Below, piece by piece: positions 10,501 through 17,406 of a stretch of 64,000 nt of DNA. The first letter of the stretch is position 1; every line of letters starts with the position of its first letter. A program made the translations under genes and the position numbers. The notes under the pieces were generated by a model. That model was not told the origin of the DNA. It saw only the letters and a program-made list of their open reading frames with translations, and did not search any database. The stretch lies in assembly GCA_030432565.1 (NCBI GenBank), contig JAUIGV010000002.1:124001-188000 (forward strand), written 5' to 3'. Source of the DNA: Verrucomicrobiia bacterium. GTDB lineage: Bacteria; Verrucomicrobiota; Verrucomicrobiia; Verrucomicrobiales; Akkermansiaceae.

Positions 10501-11635
10501 CTTCGCGAGGAGCGTCCTCACTCCACGAGTCGAGGCGAACGTTGTCGATGGATTGGAAGTTGTTCTCGGGAGTGGGAGTGCCGCGGAAGCGAATGCCCAG
10601 CGCTTTTCCTGCGTGGGCATCAAGAGTTCCGGGAGGGACGGCGAGGTGGTAGTGGAACCATGAGCCAACAGTGGGGGATTTGAAGTCGTAGGACCGTGAG
10701 GCGATGGGTTGGACGATCCCATCTTCTTCGACGTAAAGTTCGGCGGTGAAGTTGCGCTGGACAGGTGTTCCGGTTGATTGGCCTCGCTGGAGAGTGAAGT
10801 TTTCAAGCCGGGCGAATCCGCCGCCTCCATTGATGGCCTGAAAGGAGGCGAAGAGACGTTTGTCCGCAAAGGAGGTTGGCACCGGGGCAAAAACTGAACG
10901 CTGGGTTTCGTAGGTTGCGGGGATGGTGGAAAGATCCGAATCGATGCTTTGGATGATGGTTTCGTTTCCGGTGATGGTATCATCGTCGGTGGTGAAAAGA
11001 ATGACGCGGACGCGGTTGGAATCGGAGTTCCAGTTGAAGGCATCCCGCCATTGGTAGGTGACCTGAAAGACCTCGCCTGCAATTAGGGTGTGGCCGGTAT
11101 CGATGGCGAATCGACGTTGGGCATTGGCGGAGAGAACGGCGTTGCGACTCCCGTCGAGGGCGGTGTTGGCGGGATTGAAGCGAGTGGCCTGGCTGGCTTG
11201 GTTTACGGTGCCGAGATTGTACCAAAACGGCGTTTGTTCGTAGTTGCGTCCATCGATGGGAGAAGTGTCTTCGTTGAAGTCTCCATTGCGGACTCCCGGC
11301 CCGACAAGGGTGAGGTTGGGGATAAAGTCCCCACCGGGAGTGGCTCCGCTGAAGATCGCGGCATCGAATCGCAGTGAGTATGAGGCTCCGGTTTCGATGA
11401 GGTGGGGAGTAAGTTGGCGAATCTCGCCGGAGTCTTCGAAAGTCAGTCGCCATCCGCCGTTTCCGTAATCCGTGCGGTCATTGATGACCTGGCCGCTGCC
11501 CTCCCACGCAATGACGGAGAGGTCGGAGACGGGGGTGCGGTCGATTCCGTTATTGATTTCGCCTCCGGGGTTGAGCAGAGAGACAGGAGCGGCGATGGCC
11601 GGAGTGAGGAGGGCGATGAGGAAGAGTCTGAACAT
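7535..11635 (-). CDS. Secreted PhoD-like metallophosphatase with beta-sandwich modules
   Basis: 1366 residues with a signal peptide (MFRLFLIALLTPAIAA). About the first 390 residues are beta-rich, including a block shared with the adjacent sulfatase (ALDGSRNAVLSANA, FQVTYQWRDAFNW, GGFARLENFTLQRG). A LamG-like domain follows at ~400-610. The PhoD-like calcineurin fold spans ~690-1140, with metal-site motifs FLALGDQIYEG, ICIPDDHDVFQGN, QSPFGNLH and QIAGDQHLATFAHHG. C-terminal Ig-like domains end in the SSSDLITW...LFYRG module. PhoD enzymes are secreted alkaline phosphatases or phosphodiesterases. Only 5 bp separate it from the sulfatase stop upstream, so they form an operon. The length and accessory modules are far beyond a typical ~500-residue PhoD. 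Confidence 0.9.
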   Translation of the reverse strand: MFRLFLIALLTPAIAAPVSLLNPGGEINNGIDRTPVSDLSVIAWEGSGQVINDRTDYGNGGWRLTFEDSGEIRQLTPHLIETGASYSLRFDAAIFSGATPGGDFIPNLTLVGPGVRNGDFNEDTSPIDGRNYEQTPFWYNLGTVNQASQATRFNPANTALDGSRNAVLSANAQRRFAIDTGHTLIAGEVFQVTYQWRDAFNWNSDSNRVRVILFTTDDDTITGNETIIQSIDSDLSTIPATYETQRSVFAPVPTSFADKRLFASFQAINGGGGFARLENFTLQRGQSTGTPVQRNFTAELYVEEDGIVQPIASRSYDFKSPTVGSWFHYHLAVPPGTLDAHAGKALGIRFRGTPTPENNFQSIDNVRLDSWSEDAPREDFQINWNTTPNQVWPGPGFWGNRLHDWEVRNGRVNCILGDRDRRTLHKTNTTLRGNGQNFTFSVRTGLHAGNSSSGARSGFILGAGPSLDWRGSLLVHDGLGRDFGIFLGMRGDGSAVIEDMTTGGTNLLAAGEPQVSLSNNTRLDLNAVYLPDSGTYRLTLDAFDLNNTFRSRAIAEVPSDQILGSLALLSHKGANDARFWFDDFTGSGPALNPEPDRHLAILGSMYSLSRNTLKLTAQLPPMDLANTSDLLLEVRNGEVWQTVASAPIDTTDNLSSYTATFRVSDWDDTREIETRTTITIDGTQYHWNGFIRKNPTDQESISVAATTCQRIADGQVQNDGFDWSPVRLWQPHTLAFNHIAKHDPDVFLALGDQIYEGQPTPEDSSIDFNRHHDYLYKWYLWVLQAREITKDRPTICIPDDHDVFQGNLWGEGGIFTTSQNTGGYDEPATWVKMVERTQTLHLPDSDPYNPVQPAPPVAQGIPTYFTGMIYGGIGFAILEDRKFKTGSTNPPADLNQQFLLGNRQKDFLRAWAEDWDDQEIKCVVSQSPFGNLHTHANSGYGFGLNDRDTHGWPTHRRNETWELLRLSRMFQIAGDQHLATFAHHGIDGPADAGFSFTAPAIANFFPRAWDPVNNSAGRTNTVSPYTGDFFFDGTGNLPTGQSNLTSQFPHHLRVLAVGNPHQYYNQTRNISPANLHDRGAGYGIIRMNKSNRRITFETWPLHADPEFPSTGSQFDDWPLTISQTENDGRVPTGYLPAITTGINPSPVLRVYDETSNELIYAIRTRDSLVRPPVYDNSLTYRIELSDGRTLTNQAPATFPAPAINSFEALIPRIIPGQSSLLHWNITPGETVTLNGEDVSPFTVNGIGFLEVSPREATTFTLTINGETSQTAEVQVLETAPTIEPTAATNNNQAAFTSPFPAGARAEQFVIASSSDLITWTPLPASSFIRESDGSTTTLSLPSLPSESTSLFYRGQWQLESTPRASR

Positions 11636-11640
11636 GACAA

Positions 11641-14600
11641 TTAAGGCTGATGGATGAGTCGGAAGAAGCGGATCCCGTCAGCCGGAATGACCGCGGATTG
11701 GGAAAATCGGCCAAGCCCCGGTCGGTGGAAATGCTCTTCTTCACCGATGACGAAAAATTGGCCGCCGGGGAAGGCGTCACCCCAGTTGACAAGGTCGGTG
11801 GAAGATTGAATTTGAAAGGACGTCGCTTGTCCAAGAGATGAGACGGGATAACTGATACTGCTTGAGGTCGAGGTCCGGGAGACGGTGAGTGGGTGGGTTT
11901 TGGTGAACTCGGCGGGGTTGCTGCCGGTGAAGAATTCGAGTCCGTTGGAAATACCATCGAGATCGGGGTCCGCTGAGAAAAGAGAGTCGGCTCCGGAGAG
12001 CATGTGGGTTTGTTCTGACCAGATTTGATAAGCTTGGATGGAACGGACGAGTGCGATTTGGTTCCCTTGGTAATGGTAGTCGAAGAGGTATCCGGCTGGC
12101 GGAACGTTGGCATCGCGGAAGCCATCGACGAGGGTGGTGTAGGTGATAATGGGGTAGATGGCTTCGGTTAGGTTTTGAGCCGACCAAGTGAGGGTGGTGT
12201 TTGAAAGATTGAGTTCTCCGGTGGAGACAAGTTGATCGGATTGAGCTCCGTCGATTTCTAGGTGGAGCCTTCCAGGGGCGGCGTTGTGGATGGTCAAGGT
12301 CCCAATGCCCTGGCCCGGGGAAATGGTGCCGGGACCGGTGAGGGAATGAGTCAGAGTGCCGTTGCCGGAAAGTGTGCCGTTCTCCGCGAGGATCACGTCG
12401 GAGGAGAGGGTGGTGTCCGCGGCCAGAATGATTTCTCCACCGGTAATGGTGGTGGTTCCGGTGTGGGTGGGAGAGGATTTGATGAGCAAGGTGGAAGTTC
12501 CGGACTTGGTGAGAGAGGCAGATGGATGATATTCCGAAATCTGGCCTTCTAGAATGAAGGTGGCGGTTCCGTCTCCGGTGATTTCGAGATCGTTGTAAAG
12601 GGCGAGGTCCTGCTGGATGAGGAAGGTGTAGTTGGAGCCCATGGCATCGAGACGGATGCTTGGAGGCGTATTGTTGAGGGCGTTGGTGAGGAGAAGATCG
12701 TTTCCGCGCAGGGTGGCGGATTGGGGGGATGGAGCATCGAACGATCCGGTGAGGTGGAGCGCGTTGAGCATGAAGGTGAGGCCGCTGATACGGGTCATGT
12801 CATTGTTGGCCTCATAGGAGAATTCCGGGGTCGCCGGGAATTGAAGGACGCAGCCGGGGAAGGCGTCGGTTCGAAGGAGGGTGTCCGGCGAGTTGGTTTC
12901 GGCATCGATCCAGGCGGAACCTTGAGACCAATCGACAAAGGTTGGTGTGTTGACACCGCCTTGCCCTAGGGTTCCGCGTTGAAGTTCAAAGTTGTCAAGT
13001 CGGGCGAATCCACTGCCTGATTGAGCGGCGTTGATTTCGATGAAGAGTCGTTTGCCTTGTGCACTGGCGCTGATGGGATTGAAGAGGAGGGTTTCGGTTT
13101 GGTAACTTGAGTCGGAAGTGGAGGTTCTGGATACGAGTTGCTGGAGATCGGTGCGGGATCCAGTGAAGGTGTTGTTGGAGGTGGTGAAAAGGGTGACTGC
13201 GATGAGGTCGGAAGCGTCGTTCCAACCGGAGGCGTCGCGCCATTGGAAAGTGGCCTGGAAGATTTCTCCACTTGATAAATTATGACCGGTATCGAGTCCG
13301 GCGGCACGGGCAATGGTTTCGGCGATGATGGCATTTCTGGATCCGTCCGCCGAGAGGCTGGTGTTGGTGAAGTTTTCCGAGGAGGTGCCGGTGCCTGTGT
13401 TTTCCCACGAAGAGGTTTGCGCGAAGGTTTGCACACCTCCCGCACCACCCGCATTAAAGTTGCCGTTGCGCAAATCCCCCCCGACGAGAGTCAGGTTTGG
13501 AGTGAAATCTCCCTGTAGCGTTGCCCGGGGTGCGAACACGAAAGTGTTGTTTAGGTTGATGGAAGAAGGCGCGCTTCCAAGCCCGGCATGACGAGGTTTG
13601 TCGGCGGTGGTTTCGAAAGCGGTAAAGTCGTTGAGGAGGTCTTCGACGATGCTGGGGTTGGTGGCGGCGAGGTCTCTTGTTTCTCCCGGATCTTCCGAAA
13701 CGTTAAAAAGTAAGAAGGGTGAGTTGGCGGCGTTCCTGGCAAGCTTCCAGTCGCCTTTCCGGACACTCACTTTGGTGTCGTTTCGAATGGTGATGACTTC
13801 GTGGGGGACGCCGGGAATGGTGGAGTTGAGATAGGGGAGAAGGCTGACGCCGTCGATTTCGGCGGGAGGGCCTGCGCCAGCGGCATCGAGGCAGGTGGGG
13901 AGAATGTCGATGGAGTGGATGGGGGCGTGGTAGGTGGCATTCTCCGGAAGCCCGGTTCCTGCAATGATCATGGGGACGCGCGTTCCGCCCTCAAAGATGG
14001 AGCCTTTGAAGCTGCGTAGAGGAGTGTTGTCGGCTCCGATTCCGGAGGCACCTCCGTTATCGTTGATGAAGATGACGAGCGTCCTTTCGGTAAGTGAGAC
14101 CGAACCATCGCCTGCGGGGTTATCGAGGGTGTCAAGGATGTTGCCAATTTCGCGATCCATGGTGAGGACCATGGAGGCGTAATTTTTGCGAGTACCCGAG
14201 AGGGCTGTCAGGCGTGGATCACCAATGTCAGGGGAGGGGCCGATGGGTGAGTGAGGGGCGGTGAAAGAAACATAGAGGAAAAAGGGATCGGGGTCAGCGT
14301 GGTGTCTCTTGATGAAATTCACGGCACCCGTTCCGAATGCATTGGTGACGTAATTTCTGGTGGTGTTCCAGGGCGGGGTGGTCTCGAGGACGGTATCAGA
14401 GAAGGGGGAGGTGATGGTTTCACGCAGGGTTCCAGATCCCGTCGTTGTCCCGATGGTGTAATTTCGGGAGCCTTTCCAAATTCCAAAGAATTCATCGACG
14501 CCTTGATTTTCGGGTCGGTTGCCGAGTCCGCCGCCATTGTCGCGCGCGCCGAGGTGCCACTTGCCCACGACGCCGGTGGTGTAGCCCTCGGATTTCATTC

Positions 14601-14967
14601 GGTCAAAGATGGTGGTTGTGTCGGGTGAAAGTCCGTCAATGTTATTGGCCCCCATGAGGTTGTTGATGTTATATTCGTATCCAATTCGTTGTTGGTAGGA
14701 TCCGGTGACGATGGCAGCTCGGGAGGGCGAGCAAACAGCTGCGGTGTAGGCATTCGTGAGGAGGGTTCCCCGCTGGCGGAGGGCGTCGAGGTTGGGGGTG
14801 GGGACCGGCGATTCGGGCTGACCGGGATTGAGAGTTTGAAGGTAATCATCCATGAAACCCCAGTCGGCATAACCGGCGTCGTCTGAAATGATTACGACAA
14901 CATTGGGACGCTGTGCGAGGAGGGGATAAATCAGAAAGAAGAGTAAGGCGGCCGGAAGAAATCTCAT
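11641..14967 (-). CDS. Secreted sulfatase with beta-sandwich and autotransporter-type repeat modules
   Basis: 1108 residues. Signal peptide MRFLPAALLFFLIYPLLA is followed directly by the alkaline-phosphatase-fold start RPNVVVIISDD. The formylglycine motif CSPSR lies near residue 80 (AAVCSPSRAAIVTG), with GKWHLG near 138 and the metal/substrate region IFINDNGG near 300; the catalytic domain ends about residue 465. A ~180-residue domain shared with the neighbouring phosphatase follows. Next come passenger-associated repeats (TKSGTSTLLIKSSPTHTGTT, GTISPGQGIGTL) at ~790-930. The C-terminal module is FQIQSSTDLVNW...FFRLIHQP. It probably desulfates marine polysaccharide. The CSPSR Cys needs conversion to formylglycine by a maturase not found here. 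Confidence 0.93.
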   Translation of the reverse strand: MRFLPAALLFFLIYPLLAQRPNVVVIISDDAGYADWGFMDDYLQTLNPGQPESPVPTPNLDALRQRGTLLTNAYTAAVCSPSRAAIVTGSYQQRIGYEYNINNLMGANNIDGLSPDTTTIFDRMKSEGYTTGVVGKWHLGARDNGGGLGNRPENQGVDEFFGIWKGSRNYTIGTTTGSGTLRETITSPFSDTVLETTPPWNTTRNYVTNAFGTGAVNFIKRHHADPDPFFLYVSFTAPHSPIGPSPDIGDPRLTALSGTRKNYASMVLTMDREIGNILDTLDNPAGDGSVSLTERTLVIFINDNGGASGIGADNTPLRSFKGSIFEGGTRVPMIIAGTGLPENATYHAPIHSIDILPTCLDAAGAGPPAEIDGVSLLPYLNSTIPGVPHEVITIRNDTKVSVRKGDWKLARNAANSPFLLFNVSEDPGETRDLAATNPSIVEDLLNDFTAFETTADKPRHAGLGSAPSSINLNNTFVFAPRATLQGDFTPNLTLVGGDLRNGNFNAGGAGGVQTFAQTSSWENTGTGTSSENFTNTSLSADGSRNAIIAETIARAAGLDTGHNLSSGEIFQATFQWRDASGWNDASDLIAVTLFTTSNNTFTGSRTDLQQLVSRTSTSDSSYQTETLLFNPISASAQGKRLFIEINAAQSGSGFARLDNFELQRGTLGQGGVNTPTFVDWSQGSAWIDAETNSPDTLLRTDAFPGCVLQFPATPEFSYEANNDMTRISGLTFMLNALHLTGSFDAPSPQSATLRGNDLLLTNALNNTPPSIRLDAMGSNYTFLIQQDLALYNDLEITGDGTATFILEGQISEYHPSASLTKSGTSTLLIKSSPTHTGTTTITGGEIILAADTTLSSDVILAENGTLSGNGTLTHSLTGPGTISPGQGIGTLTIHNAAPGRLHLEIDGAQSDQLVSTGELNLSNTTLTWSAQNLTEAIYPIITYTTLVDGFRDANVPPAGYLFDYHYQGNQIALVRSIQAYQIWSEQTHMLSGADSLFSADPDLDGISNGLEFFTGSNPAEFTKTHPLTVSRTSTSSSISYPVSSLGQATSFQIQSSTDLVNWGDAFPGGQFFVIGEEEHFHRPGLGRFSQSAVIPADGIRFFRLIHQP

Positions 14968-15032
14968 GAAGGAATCCCGATTGAAGCGAAAATCCCGAAT
15001 AGCGGCAATGGTGATTCCTCAAACTTCCGGAA

Positions 15033-15794
15033 TCACCGGGGAGCCACGGTGATTCTAAGAAAGGCTCTTGGCGTGTTTGTCCACGGTGCCGTAAGTTCCA
15101 GTTCGCCTCCGTTGCCGGGGACGGCCGGGGTGGCCAGCGGTGCCCAGTTTTCCAACCTTAGATCAGGTGAAGATTCAATCCTGTATTGGCGATTGGGGGA
15201 ACTGGAAGAGAAGGTGGCACTCACGTCTTCTCCAAAGACGATACCAAGGATGTTGAAGCGAGAGAGTGGATCGGTCGGATCAGTGTCCCAAATGTATTCA
15301 TGGAGACTACCTCTTCCGTCGTGATCCAAATCGGTGTTGGCATCAGCGAGGACCAGGCTTCGGTAGTGGAAACTCTCCCACCAATCGGGAACTCCGTCGC
15401 CATCAAGGTCGCCCGAAAGAGGGTTGGGGATGGCAGTTGCGCCGGAGGAAGCGTGACCGTCAAAACCCGCGCCAAGAAAACGGCGGGCCTGTCCGGCGAC
15501 GGGAGGTGACCATCCCTGATAAGAGGAGGTGGCGAAACCATCGGAATGACCTCCCTGAAAACGAACCTGGTTCCCGGCAAGGGGGGGAGACCAACCTTGA
15601 AAGGTTCCCGAGTCTGATCCGTCATGACCTCCGCCGGTGTATCGGGTGAATTCGCCGCCGACGGGAGGGGAATAGGAGAGGAAAGTGGCTTGGTCAGAAC
15701 CGTCTCCTGATCCGCCGTGAAAACGATCACCGGGAGCAGCACCTGCGGAGGAAAGGGAATTGGCAAGGACGAGCAAGACTTGATAAGCTTTCAT
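15033..15794 (-). CDS. Secreted protein with 27-residue Gly/Asp repeats and calcium-type loop
   Basis: 253 residues from ATG 15794, where a signal peptide begins (MKAYQVLLVLANSLSSAGA). Residues 24-104 are three exact-length 27-residue repeats, each starting R(F/Y)xGGxxDG and containing (W/Y)SPPxxG, followed by a partial fourth. An EF-hand/dockerin-like segment follows (GDLDGDGVPDWWE, DANTDLDHDGRGSLHEY). The C-terminus is the shared module YRIESSPDL...AFLRITVAPR. The gene lies 4 bp after the SUMF1-like gene and is presumably cotranscribed with it. No enzymatic motif is visible. A calcium-stabilised surface role is inference. Confidence 0.85.
   Translation of the reverse strand: MKAYQVLLVLANSLSSAGAAPGDRFHGGSGDGSDQATFLSYSPPVGGEFTRYTGGGHDGSDSGTFQGWSPPLAGNQVRFQGGHSDGFATSSYQGWSPPVAGQARRFLGAGFDGHASSGATAIPNPLSGDLDGDGVPDWWESFHYRSLVLADANTDLDHDGRGSLHEYIWDTDPTDPLSRFNILGIVFGEDVSATFSSSSPNRQYRIESSPDLRLENWAPLATPAVPGNGGELELTAPWTNTPRAFLRITVAPR
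15483..15725 (-). repeat. Three in-frame 81-bp coding repeats
   Basis: These encode residues 24-104 of the repeat protein as three consecutive 27-residue units of identical length. Each has R(F/Y)xGG, DG, then SPP(V/L)xG. A truncated fourth unit (RFLGAGFDGH) follows. The units differ at many codons, so this is an old duplication. Confidence 0.85.
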
Positions 15795-15798
15795 CGGT

Positions 15799-17241
15799 CT
15801 AGGGCGTCGGGGCTGTCCGCACACCGCGGAATCCATGGTGGTCAGCGTCGCTCACCCGGTCATCGGCTGAACCGCGGTCGGAGGTGCGGCTGAATACAGG
15901 GTTGATGGCATACGAACCTCCTCGGGCGCAATAGTTGTAGGGTTCACGGGGCCAAAGATTTGAGTAGGAGGAATACTCATTTCCATCGCCGTGGGTGTGA
16001 GTGAAGTTAAATCCGCTGATGTGATCCAGAGTGGTTGTGAATTCGCGGACATTGCCGCCGAGATTCATGACGCCGTAGTAGCCGGCTCCGGCCTGTTCGC
16101 GGGTGGTTGCGCCGGTGGCGAAAATGCCGGCCCGGACAGGGCCGCGTGAAGCGAAGGTCCGATCAATCAGGGCATTGGCTCCAGCCGGAAGAGCGGTTTC
16201 GGTGCCACTCCCATCGATTCCGTCTTGTCCGTTGAGGGAAACGAGGGTGGTGTTACCCCAAGGGTATTCGTTGATCCAAGCTTGCTTTGGTCCCCGGCAG
16301 GCTTTCTCAAATTCCAGTTCGGTCATGGGCCTGAGACCGGCCCAATCGAGATAGGTCAGGGTGCGGGAAACTCCCCCGATGTATCCGCAGGCCCGATCGG
16401 GAGCCGAGCTTTGGTAGATGCCGTCAACCAGTTCAAGGGTGTTCCGGTTTCCACCGCCAACGTTTGGGAAATAGGGAGTGGCAATTCCCGGGTCGAGCGA
16501 GTTGAGGAAGTCGACATACTGCCCTTCGGTCACTTCGTATTTCATACAATAAAATGCCCGGTATCCTTTTGGGTAGCTTGCGGGAATCGGGGCCGAGGCA
16601 AGATCGTTTGTCGCGTTGAGATTTCCGGCTTCGTTTCCTATGGTAATTTCGTCTTCGCTGCTGACGAGGAAGGGGGCTGAAGTATCAGGGGCGGCATAGA
16701 AGTGGCCTGCTTCACTGCCTCCCGAGCCTAAATAGAAGGCTCCTTCCGGAATGTAAACCATCTCAACTCCCATCACCTTGATGTCCAGATCATCGGGCGA
16801 GGGGATTCCCCCGGCCGCCAGATCGACATGAAGTTTCATGTTGGTGCAGGTCACCGTGCCGCTTCCGGAGGTGTTACGTCTGACAAAGGCTCCCGGGCGG
16901 GCACCATCACCATCATGGGGGATGTCGATGGCGGTTCCTCCGGTGGGGGTATGGCCGGCCGCGGTGAAGTGAACGTGTTTCCACAAGCCGCCATTTTGAC
17001 GATATTTGGCAAAGATCCAAACGGCGTCCCAGTTGGTCACGGAAATGGTCCCGCCGGACTCGGTCCAACTTTCGTGCCACGAGTTGTCCCAACTCAAGCT
17101 GAATTGGATGTCGGCCTCACCACCACCGGTATCGACCAGAGTGACATTGTCGATGGAGAGGTTGTTTGCCTGACTGGTTGATGGAATCAGAACCAAGATC
17201 GGAATGAGGGTTTTGAGCTGCTTTTTTAGGAGCGTTTTCAT
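15799..17241 (-). CDS. SUMF1/FGE-sulfatase-fold secreted protein, no catalytic Cys pair
   Basis: 480 residues with a lipid-free signal peptide (~1-25). Residues ~28-150 are a beta domain often preceding SUMF1 domains in Bacteroidota and Verrucomicrobiota (NSWHESWTESGG, WDAVWIFAKYRQNGG). From ~155 the formylglycine-generating-enzyme fold follows: VEMVYIPEGAFYLGS, MKYEVTEGQYVDFLN, RPMTELEFEKACRG and ARGGSYAINPVFSRTSDRGS, ending GFRGVRTAP. True aerobic FGEs carry two Cys just after the GGS motif; none is present here. It is therefore unlikely to mature the sulfatases and more likely acts in ligand binding. It is the first gene of the block with the repeat protein. Confidence 0.88.
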   Translation of the reverse strand: MKTLLKKQLKTLIPILVLIPSTSQANNLSIDNVTLVDTGGGEADIQFSLSWDNSWHESWTESGGTISVTNWDAVWIFAKYRQNGGLWKHVHFTAAGHTPTGGTAIDIPHDGDGARPGAFVRRNTSGSGTVTCTNMKLHVDLAAGGIPSPDDLDIKVMGVEMVYIPEGAFYLGSGGSEAGHFYAAPDTSAPFLVSSEDEITIGNEAGNLNATNDLASAPIPASYPKGYRAFYCMKYEVTEGQYVDFLNSLDPGIATPYFPNVGGGNRNTLELVDGIYQSSAPDRACGYIGGVSRTLTYLDWAGLRPMTELEFEKACRGPKQAWINEYPWGNTTLVSLNGQDGIDGSGTETALPAGANALIDRTFASRGPVRAGIFATGATTREQAGAGYYGVMNLGGNVREFTTTLDHISGFNFTHTHGDGNEYSSYSNLWPREPYNYCARGGSYAINPVFSRTSDRGSADDRVSDADHHGFRGVRTAPTP

Positions 17242-17406
17242 CCTATCCGAATATAGAATACCGGGATCAGGAAGCTCCGCATGAATTATGAGAATGTGTG
17301 CATAATATGATGTTTTGGATGGTAGGAAATTCCGGTCTCTCCTGATAGGAGATTAATGGTGATGCCGTTTTCATGGGACGGTAGTTTTCGCGGTCGATTT
17401 TTTTAG
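17242..17406. promoter_or_regulatory. Divergent intergenic region with inverted repeat
   Basis: 165 bp between two divergent operons, so it should hold promoters in both directions. The only structure I see is TCTCCTGATAGGAGA at 17338-17352, a 6-bp stem with a 3-nt spacer, about 55 bp before the plus-strand start. It could be an operator half-site pair or chance. No riboswitch was recognised. Confidence 0.35.
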
